DNA of 64,000 nucleotides. Source: Streptomyces laurentii. Its GTDB lineage: Bacteria > Actinomycetota > Actinomycetes > Streptomycetales > Streptomycetaceae. The translations under genes and the position numbers were made by a program. The stretch is from positions 3,782,001 to 3,846,000 of the forward strand of contig AP017424.1 of NCBI GenBank assembly GCA_002355495.1, in the 5' to 3' direction. Of the stretch, positions 1 through 6,398 are shown one piece after another (position 1 is the first letter of the stretch; each line of letters begins with the position of its first letter). The notes below the pieces were generated by a model. It saw only the letters and a program-made list of their open reading frames with translations. It was not told the DNA's origin and did not search any database.

Positions 1-136
1 GAACGACTTCTGGACCCTGCGCTGGCGCTACCAGCTGGACGACCGAAGGGCCGACCCGCTGTTTCCGGCGGTGTCGGCCCTGGTGGTGTGGTGGACGCGC
101 GCGTACCCGGCGGTGCGCGACGCGTTCACGGACTAG
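1..136 (+). CDS. 3' end of an unidentified gene (truncated by window edge)
   Basis: Reading from base 2 gives 44 codons ending in TAG at 134-136. The peptide is rich in Trp and Arg (it contains FWTLRWRYQLDD and VVWWTRAYPAV). There is too little sequence to name a family. It converges on the minus-strand kinase gene that ends 13 bp further on. No strong terminator hairpin is visible in this short junction. Confidence 0.6.
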   Translation, partial: NDFWTLRWRYQLDDRRADPLFPAVSALVVWWTRAYPAVRDAFTD

Positions 137-148
137 CTGATCGGCTGC

Positions 149-1843
149 TTACGAGGGGGTGCCGCCCGCGCCGCCCGCTCCGGCCGAGGCGCCCGTCGAG
201 GTACCCGTACCGGACGTAGTGCCCGTCGAGGTACCCGTACCGGACGACGTGCCCGTGGACGTCCCCGTACCGGACGAAGTGCCCGTCGAGGTGCCCGTAC
301 CGGAGGACGAGCCCGACGAGGAGCCGGTCGGGCCGCCGTCGCCGGTGCCCTCCGAGGTCCCCTCGCTGGTGCCCTCGCTCGCGCCCGTGCCACCGTCCGT
401 CGAGGTCGTCGGCGGCGCGGTCGGCTCCTGGGTGGCCGGCGGCGCGGTCGTCGGGCGGTGCGACGGCCGGTAGGTCGGCTTCTGCCAGGACCCCTGACCG
501 CCGTTCGACGAGGAGTCACCGGTGGTGCCCGAATCGGTCGACGGCTCGTCCGAGGGCTCGGTCGACGGGTCGTCCTTGCCCGGACTCGGCTTCTCGCTGC
601 TGGCCGGCGGCTTGGTGTTGCCGTCGTCGGCCGGCTTGTCGGGCTGCATCGCGTACGCGACACCCGCGATGATCGCGATCAGCGCGAGCGCCACGAACAG
701 CGCCAGCTTGCCGCGCCCGCCTCCCGGGCGTCCGCCCTGGTGACCGTAGCCGTCGGCCGGCACGTACCCGCCGGCCGCACCGTCGTCCCGGTTCATCGGC
801 GGCAGGATCGGACCCTGCGCGGTCTCGTAGTGCGGCGGGTGCGCCATCGCCGTCGTCGCGGCGACGCCGCCGACCGGGGTGTGCGCGGTCTCGTGGGCCA
901 TGACCGGGCCGGTGCTCCACTGCCCCGTGTGACTGCCCATGTCCTGGAGCATCTGGATGCCGTACTGGACCAGGCCGCGCATCTCCTCGGCGCTCTGGAA
1001 CCGGTCGTCCGGGTCCTTGGCGAGCGCGCGCATGGCGAGGCCGTCCAGCTCCGGCGGCGACCCGGGGGCCACCTCGGACGGCGGGATCGGGGTGTCCTGG
1101 ACGTGCTGGTAGACCACCGACAGCGGCGTCTCGCCGGTGAACGGGGGCCGCAGCGCGAGCAGTTCGTAGAGCAGACAGCCCGTCGCGTACAGGTCGGAGC
1201 GGTGGTCGACGGCCTTGCCGAGCGCCTGCTCCGGGGAGAGGTACTGCGGCGTGCCCATGACCATGCCGGTCTGCGTCATCGTCGACTGCGCGCCGTGCAG
1301 GGCGCGGGCGATGCCGAAGTCCATGACCTTGACGGCGCCGGAGTTGGTGATGATGACGTTGGCCGGCTTGATGTCCCGGTGCACGATGCCGTGCTGGTGG
1401 GAGTAGGCCAGCGCCTCCAGGACACCGGAGACGATGATCAGGGCCTGCTCGGGACCGGGCGCCTCGGCGCTGATCAGCAGGTCGCGGATGGTGCGGCCCT
1501 CGACCAGTTCCATGACGATGTACGGGACGGACTGGTCGCCGACGACGTCCTCGCCCGAGTCGTACACGGCCACGATCGCATGGTGGTTGAGACCCGCGAC
1601 CGACTGCGCCTCGCGCGTGAAGCGGGCCTTGGAGACGGGATCCTCGGCGAGGTCGGCGCGCAGCAGCTTCACGGCGACCGTGCGCCCGAGCCGGACGTCT
1701 TCAGCCGCGAACACCTCGGCCATGCCACCACGGCCCAGCCGGTGGGTCAGCCGGTAACGGCCGTCGCCGACGACGCCGCCGACGCCCCAGGACTCGGCCG
1801 CCGCGTCCGGCACACCGCCGCCTGCTCCGGATTCGGATGCCAT
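149..1843 (-). CDS. Membrane Ser/Thr protein kinase with Ser/Thr/Gly repeat tail
   Basis: A 564-aa eukaryotic-type Ser/Thr kinase. The N-terminal kinase domain (about residues 30-290) shows the glycine loop GRGGMAEV, the VAVK lysine, HRDIKPAN and DFGIA, so the catalytic set is complete and of RD type. A linker leads to one transmembrane helix near residues 380-400. The rest is a low-complexity, presumably extracellular tail rich in Ser, Thr, Gly and Pro, ending in four SGTGTSTGTS-like repeats. No PASTA domain is visible. The ATG at 1843 is chosen because GAGGA lies 3-4 nt upstream and the kinase domain follows directly. It is divergent from a second kinase gene at 2201. The substrate is unknown. 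Confidence 0.93.
   Translation of the reverse strand: MASESGAGGGVPDAAAESWGVGGVVGDGRYRLTHRLGRGGMAEVFAAEDVRLGRTVAVKLLRADLAEDPVSKARFTREAQSVAGLNHHAIVAVYDSGEDVVGDQSVPYIVMELVEGRTIRDLLISAEAPGPEQALIIVSGVLEALAYSHQHGIVHRDIKPANVIITNSGAVKVMDFGIARALHGAQSTMTQTGMVMGTPQYLSPEQALGKAVDHRSDLYATGCLLYELLALRPPFTGETPLSVVYQHVQDTPIPPSEVAPGSPPELDGLAMRALAKDPDDRFQSAEEMRGLVQYGIQMLQDMGSHTGQWSTGPVMAHETAHTPVGGVAATTAMAHPPHYETAQGPILPPMNRDDGAAGGYVPADGYGHQGGRPGGGRGKLALFVALALIAIIAGVAYAMQPDKPADDGNTKPPASSEKPSPGKDDPSTEPSDEPSTDSGTTGDSSSNGGQGSWQKPTYRPSHRPTTAPPATQEPTAPPTTSTDGGTGASEGTSEGTSEGTGDGGPTGSSSGSSSGTGTSTGTSSGTGTSTGTSSGTGTSTGTTSGTGTSTGASAGAGGAGGTPS
191..310 (+). repeat. Four 30-bp tandem repeats in the kinase tail
   Basis: Units lie at 191-220, 221-250, 251-280 and 281-310, with a core of GCCCGTCGAGGTACCCGTAC. 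Each encodes, on the minus strand, one 10-residue SGTGTSTGTS unit of the extracellular kinase tail. The period is a multiple of three, so unit gain or loss would keep the frame. The last two units have diverged by a few bases. Confidence 0.9.
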
Positions 1844-2119
1844 CAGTCCTCGCCGTCGGTCGTCTGTCGTGCCGTGTCCAGTCGTCACGCTACAGGCTCC
1901 GCACGACATCACGGTCCGCGATGGACCGGCCATCCAACTAGGGGAACGTACGCCTGTGCAAATCCGGTGGCGTCCGCTCGCCACCGGGCCCGTGCGGCCC
2001 CGAACCGCACCGTCACCCTTCGCCGGTTGCCGCCGCACGCAGTGTCACGGTACGAGAACGGAACAGGCGCCGAACCCGTATCGAACCGGCACCGACCCGG
2101 CACGGAGCCGGTGCCGAGC

Positions 2120-2148
2120 TTGACGTGACACCGGCCTCGGGCAGACTT
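2120..2148 (+). promoter_or_regulatory. Putative housekeeping-type promoter of the 2201 kinase gene
   Basis: TTGACG at 2120-2125 is a good -35. CAGACT (2142-2147) or AGACTT (2143-2148) lies 16-17 bp downstream as a weak -10. It sits in the 357-bp gap (1844-2200) between the two divergent kinase genes. The rest of that gap shows nothing I can assign. Confidence 0.4.
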
Positions 2149-2200
2149 GGCCAGGAAAATCCGGATCAGCGCCGCCACGCGCGCGTAGGGGGAAGCACAG

Positions 2201-3853
2201 ATGAGCCAGGACGGCGCACAGGGCCGCTATGCGGGCGGTTCGGTCGCGGGTGGCCGTTATCAGCTGCGCGACCTGCTCGGCGAAGGCGGCATGGCGTCGG
2301 TGTATCTGGCGTACGACAGCGCCCTCGACCGCCAGGTCGCGATCAAGACCCTGCACACCGAACTCGGCCGCGAGCAGTCCTTCCGCGAACGTTTCCGCCG
2401 GGAGGCGCAGGCGGTCGCGAAGCTGTCGCACACCAACATCGTCTCGGTCTTCGACACCGGCGAGGACGCCCTCGACGGCGCCCTCATGCCGTACATCGTC
2501 ATGGAGTACGTGGAGGGGCAGCCGCTCGGCTCCGTACTCGCCGCGGACGTCCGGCAGTTCGGGGCGATGCCCGCCGACAAGGCGCTGAAGGTCACCGCCG
2601 ACGTGCTCGCGGCGCTGGACACCAGTCACGAGATGGGCCTGGTGCACCGGGACATCAAGCCGGGCAACGTGATGATGACCAAGCGCGGCGTCGTCAAGGT
2701 CATGGACTTCGGCATCGCCCGCGCCATGCAGTCCGGCGTCACCTCGATGACCCAGACCGGCATGGTCGTCGGCACCCCCCAGTACCTCTCCCCCGAGCAG
2801 GCCCTGGGCCGCGCCGTGGACGCCCGCTCCGACCTCTACTCGGTCGGCATCATGCTGTTCCAGCTGCTGACGGGCCGGCTGCCGTTCGACGCCGACTCGC
2901 CGCTCGCCATCGCCTACGCGCACGTCCAGGAGGAGCCGGTCGCGCCCTCCACGGTCAACCGTTCGGTGAGCCCGGCGATGGACGCGCTGGTGTCCCGCGC
3001 CCTGAAGAAGAACCCGAACGAGCGTTTCCCCAGCGCCTCCGCCATGCGCGACGAGTGCCTGCGGGTGCTCGGCGCCGGGCAGACCGGCGCGCCGGTGATC
3101 GTCGCGGGCGGCCCGGTCAGCAGCGGCGCGGGCGTCGGCTCGGCGGTCTTCCCGCCGGTCGGCCAGACCGCGCCGCAGGCCGCGCACGGGGTGCAGACGC
3201 CGTACCCGGCGCCGATGCCGCACACCCCGCAGCCCGGCCCGTACGGGGTGCCGACCCCGGCGCCCGGACCCGCGCCGTACGGCTACCCGCAGCCCGGCCC
3301 GGCGCCGGCCCCGGCGTACCGGACCCCGGCCCCCGCGCCCGTCTACCAGGCACCGCCGCCGGCTCCCGCGCCCGCGCCGTACCCGATGCAGCAGAACGCC
3401 GGTCCGGCGGGCGGCGGGAACCGGACGAACAAGCTCGCGCTCGGGGTGATCGGCCTGCTGGTCGCCGCCGGTGTGATCACGGGCATCTCGCTCGTCAACC
3501 GGGACCCGGCGGACCCGCCGGCCGCCGACCCGAGCCAGAGCGCGAGCAGCGCGCCCGGCCACCGGGGACCGGACCTCACCAAGACCATCAGCACCAAGAA
3601 GTGCACCGAGCCGAGCGAGTCGAGCTCGGACCCGGACAAGTTCGTGGTCCCGGACCTCACCTACAAGAACATCCAGTCGGTGAAGGACTGCCTCCAGGCC
3701 GCCGGGTGGAAGGTCAAAGCGGAGACGTCCTTCGACGAGAACACCTACGGGCAGGGCACGGTCATCACCCAGTACCCGCGTCAGGGCACGGAGATCGCCG
3801 AGGACGACGCCCAGTTCACGCTCGAGGTGTCCACGGGCAACCCGGCGCAGTAA
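2201..3853 (+). CDS. Membrane Ser/Thr protein kinase with a single PASTA-like domain
   Basis: A 550-aa transmembrane kinase. The kinase domain spans about residues 16-275 (GEGGMASV loop, VAIK lysine, HRDIKPGN, DFGIA, SPEQ). It is followed by a Pro/Ala/Tyr-rich juxtamembrane linker (about 320-405), a TM helix at about 411-431, and an extracellular region ending in one PASTA-like module that starts FVVPDLTY and ends FTLEVSTG. PASTA modules usually bind muropeptides or lipid II; one copy is fewer than the four in PknB at 47227. The ATG at 2201 follows GGGGGAAG. It forms a divergent pair with the kinase at 149-1843, so the two probably share a regulatory region. Confidence 0.93.
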   Translation: MSQDGAQGRYAGGSVAGGRYQLRDLLGEGGMASVYLAYDSALDRQVAIKTLHTELGREQSFRERFRREAQAVAKLSHTNIVSVFDTGEDALDGALMPYIVMEYVEGQPLGSVLAADVRQFGAMPADKALKVTADVLAALDTSHEMGLVHRDIKPGNVMMTKRGVVKVMDFGIARAMQSGVTSMTQTGMVVGTPQYLSPEQALGRAVDARSDLYSVGIMLFQLLTGRLPFDADSPLAIAYAHVQEEPVAPSTVNRSVSPAMDALVSRALKKNPNERFPSASAMRDECLRVLGAGQTGAPVIVAGGPVSSGAGVGSAVFPPVGQTAPQAAHGVQTPYPAPMPHTPQPGPYGVPTPAPGPAPYGYPQPGPAPAPAYRTPAPAPVYQAPPPAPAPAPYPMQQNAGPAGGGNRTNKLALGVIGLLVAAGVITGISLVNRDPADPPAADPSQSASSAPGHRGPDLTKTISTKKCTEPSESSSDPDKFVVPDLTYKNIQSVKDCLQAAGWKVKAETSFDENTYGQGTVITQYPRQGTEIAEDDAQFTLEVSTGNPAQ

Positions 3854-3985
3854 CGGCCCGCGGAACTCCGGGTGGGGTTCCGCAGGGGCGGGGCCCCGGC
3901 CGGACCCGCACCGGGTGCCCGCTTCCTCCCGTCATGTGACGCTGAGTCCACCGACTCGGCGACTCCGGACGGGAGGGGCTCCTCC

Positions 3986-4666
3986 GTGGCTCCAGGACCA
4001 CCACGCCCCCGCGCGCGCACGTTCGCGCCCGTCCTCGCCTGCTGCCTGGTGACGGGCGCGACGCAGTTCGTGGTGCCGGTGGTCACGACAGTCGCGGCAT
4101 ATGCCCAACCGGCCGACGAGTCGGGTGAGTCGAGTGGGTCGGTTGAGTCGAGGGACCGGCGGGAGGTCACGCCGGGCACCTCATTCGCGCATATGCCGGG
4201 CCGCGGGGACCGTGCGGAGGAGACAGAACATACGGAGGAGGCGGACCGTACCGCGGACGGCCCCTCCGACGCTCCCGCCCCCAGCCCGACTCCCGCCCTG
4301 GCCGGCAACTCCGCGGGCGAGGGCCGCCCGCGCCCCGGCCGGGGAGCCCCCGAGTCGCCCGTCCCGGTCCCTTCCCCGGCCCCCGCTCGTACCGAAACGG
4401 CAACAGAACCGGAGCCGGAGGCGCCCCGGAAGGCCCCCGAAGAGGCCGATTCGGGGCCCGCCGAGGACACCGGAGCGGCACCTGAGACGGACGCCCCGGC
4501 CGCCGAACCCTCGCGCGCGGAGCCGCCGGCCGCCACTCCGCACCGCCGCACCGAGGCCGCCCCCGACCTGTCGGAACGCCGGATTCCCGTACTCACGCTG
4601 GGCATCGGGCTGGCCCTGGTCGGGCTCGGCATCGGCTTCCTCGGGCTGCGGATGCGGCGCCGCTGA
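3986..4666 (+). CDS. Exported acidic Pro/Glu-rich protein with C-terminal membrane anchor
   Basis: A 226-aa protein of unknown function. The GTG at 3986 is preferred because GGGAGGGG lies upstream and an N-terminal signal sequence (ACCLVTGATQFVVPVV, ending near AYAQ) then starts within about 15 residues. The centre is disordered and rich in Glu, Pro and Ala. The C-terminus has one hydrophobic helix (VLTLGIGLALVGLGIGFLGL) followed by RMRRR. That resembles the hydrophobic-plus-charged end of a sortase signal, but no LPXTG or LAXTG motif precedes it, so it is best read as a plain membrane anchor. It lies between a kinase gene and the PadR gene, on the same strand as both. Confidence 0.72.
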   Translation: MAPGPPRPRARTFAPVLACCLVTGATQFVVPVVTTVAAYAQPADESGESSGSVESRDRREVTPGTSFAHMPGRGDRAEETEHTEEADRTADGPSDAPAPSPTPALAGNSAGEGRPRPGRGAPESPVPVPSPAPARTETATEPEPEAPRKAPEEADSGPAEDTGAAPETDAPAAEPSRAEPPAATPHRRTEAAPDLSERRIPVLTLGIGLALVGLGIGFLGLRMRRR

Positions 4667-4738
4667 GCCCGCCCCGCCTCGTCGTTCCCGCCGCGGGTCC
4701 CCCTTGAGTCGGACCCGCCGGATCCGCCCTGAGCCGAC

Positions 4739-4778
4739 TTGGCAAGGACGACATACTCGGTATACATACTGAGTATGT
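4739..4778 (+). promoter_or_regulatory. PadR promoter with palindromic operator over a leaderless start
   Basis: TTGGCA (4739-4744) and TATACA (4761-4766) form a -35/-10 pair with a 16-bp spacer. That places the transcription start within a base or two of the ATG at 4775. The inverted arms ACATACTC (4751-4758) and GAGTATGT (4771-4778) enclose the -10 and include the start codon. PadR proteins typically bind palindromes with ATGT/ACAT ends, so autorepression is likely. No Shine-Dalgarno sequence is present. Confidence 0.7.
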
Positions 4779-5401
4779 CGATCCGCCACGGGCTGCTCGC
4801 CCTCCTCGAACACGGCCCCCGCTACGGCTCGCAGCTCCGTACGGAGTTCGAGTCCCGCACGGGCTCCACCTGGCCGCTCAACGTGGGCCAGGTGTACACG
4901 ACCCTCAACCGCCTGGAGCGGGACGGCATGGTCGTGCAGGACGGCGAGGACGAGGGCGGTCACGCGCTCTACGCCATCACCGAGGCGGGCCACGCCGAAC
5001 TGCGCACCTGGTTCGAGAAGCCCGTGGACCGGACCAGCCCGGCCCGTGACGAGCTGTCCATCAAGCTCGCCATGGCGGTCGGGATGCCCGGGGTCGACAT
5101 CCGCGACGTCATCCAGTCCCAGCGCCGGCACACCGTGCAGGCCATGCAGGACTACACCCGCCTCAAGGCACAGGCGATCACCGCCGTCGAGAAGAACGGG
5201 GCACAGGCCCGTGACGACGTCGCCTGGCTGCTCGTCCTGGAGCAGCTGATCTTCCAGACCGAGGCCGAGACCCGCTGGCTCGACCACTGCGAGTCCCGCC
5301 TCATCCGCCTCTCGGCGGCCGTGACCGCGGAACCTCCCGCGACACCCCCGGAGCCCGCCGCCCGGCCCCGGTTCCGGACCGGCTCCGCCCGGCGGCGCTG
5401 A
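4775..5401 (+). CDS. PadR-family transcriptional regulator
   Basis: A 208-aa PadR-type repressor. The N-terminal winged helix-turn-helix (about residues 1-85) includes the family-typical RHGLLALLEHGPRYGSQL start and GQVYTTLNRLERDGMV recognition region. A helical C-terminal dimerisation domain follows (PadR_C type), then a Pro/Arg-rich tail. The ATG at 4775 begins exactly at the conserved domain, has no ribosome-binding site, and lies inside the operator palindrome, so translation is probably leaderless. It sits 253 bp upstream of an ABC exporter pair, the usual target of PadR regulators that respond to drugs or cell-envelope stress. Confidence 0.9.
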   Translation: MSIRHGLLALLEHGPRYGSQLRTEFESRTGSTWPLNVGQVYTTLNRLERDGMVVQDGEDEGGHALYAITEAGHAELRTWFEKPVDRTSPARDELSIKLAMAVGMPGVDIRDVIQSQRRHTVQAMQDYTRLKAQAITAVEKNGAQARDDVAWLLVLEQLIFQTEAETRWLDHCESRLIRLSAAVTAEPPATPPEPAARPRFRTGSARRR

Positions 5402-5489
5402 GCTCCACCCCGCACCACCCCGGCCGTACGCGGAGCCGCGCCCGCGCGCCCCGCGCCCGTACGACGTCCGAGAGACCTCCCCAGGGCGT

Positions 5490-5508
5490 CCGTACGACCC
5501 CCGTACGG
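5490..5508. terminator. Small hairpin between padR and the ABC operon
   Basis: CCGTACG and CGTACGG form a 7-bp stem with a 5-nt loop in the 253-bp gap between padR and the ATPase gene. There is no T-run. It may be a weak terminator or attenuator. I see no second copy of the PadR palindrome in this gap. Confidence 0.25.
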
Positions 5509-5654
5509 CACAGGACCGCTTCAGACCATCGGCACCACCGCACCACCCCGAACCACACCGCACCACCCGACCCATCCAGACCGTGCGCCCGGCACCGTCG
5601 GCGGCCGTCGCTCCACCCGGCCGTCCCGCAGGCGTACCCCGAGGGGGATTTCCC

Positions 5655-6398
5655 ATGTCCGTACCCCAGCGGCACGAGCCCGTGCTGCGCCTGCAGAACC
5701 TGACCCGCGTCCACGGCTCGGGCGCCACCGAGGTGCACGCCCTGCGCGGCGTCGACCTCGACCTTCACCCCGGCGAACTCGTCGCCGTCATGGGCCCGTC
5801 CGGCTCCGGCAAGTCCACGCTGCTGACCATCGCCGGCGGCCTGGACAAGCCCACCTCCGGCCACGTGATCATCGAGGGCACCGACATCACCACCGCGGGC
5901 CCCAAGCGGCTCGCCGCGCTGCGCCGCCGCAGCATCGGCTATGTCTTCCAGGACTACAACCTCATACCGGCGCTCACCGCCGCCGAGAACGTCGCCCTGC
6001 CCCGCGAGCTCGACGGCGTCTCCGCCCGCAAGGCCCGCGTCGAAGCCCTCGCCGCACTCGAGGAGATGGAGCTCGGCCACCTCGCCGACCGCTTCCCCGA
6101 CGAGATGTCCGGCGGTCAGCAGCAGCGGATCGCCATCGCCCGCGCCCTGGTCGGCGACCGCCGCCTCGTCCTGTCCGACGAGCCCACCGGCGCGCTCGAC
6201 TCCGAGACCGGCGAGTCCGTGCTCGCCCTGCTGCGCGCGCGCTGCGACGCCGGCGCGGCCGGCATCCTGGTCACCCACGAGCCGCGGTTCGCCGCCTGGG
6301 CCGACCGGGTCGTGTTCCTGCGGGACGGCTCCGTCGTCGACCAGACCGTACGCAGCGAGGCCGACTCGCTCCTGGCAGGCGGGACGACGCACCCGTGA
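5655..6398 (+). CDS. ABC transporter ATP-binding protein (MacB/LolD-type)
   Basis: A 247-aa nucleotide-binding subunit. It has Walker A GPSGSGKST (about residues 46-54), a Q-loop in VFQDYN, the signature SGGQQQRIAIARAL (about 152) and Walker B LVLSDEPTGALD (about 173). The sequence type is that of ATPases that partner FtsX-fold permeases (mechanotransmission type, not transport through the membrane). The ATG at 5655 has GAGGGGGA upstream. Its stop overlaps the GTG of the permease gene (GTGA, 6395-6398), so the two are translationally coupled. It is probably controlled by the upstream PadR protein. Confidence 0.93.
   Translation: MSVPQRHEPVLRLQNLTRVHGSGATEVHALRGVDLDLHPGELVAVMGPSGSGKSTLLTIAGGLDKPTSGHVIIEGTDITTAGPKRLAALRRRSIGYVFQDYNLIPALTAAENVALPRELDGVSARKARVEALAALEEMELGHLADRFPDEMSGGQQQRIAIARALVGDRRLVLSDEPTGALDSETGESVLALLRARCDAGAAGILVTHEPRFAAWADRVVFLRDGSVVDQTVRSEADSLLAGGTTHP

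Noticed and set aside
458..2128. Long open frame antisense to the first kinase gene
   Set aside because: Arg/Val/Gly-rich translation with no domain; a typical shadow frame of a high-GC gene.
3986..4666. Sortase substrate call for the anchored acidic protein
   Set aside because: No LPXTG or LAXTG motif before the C-terminal helix.
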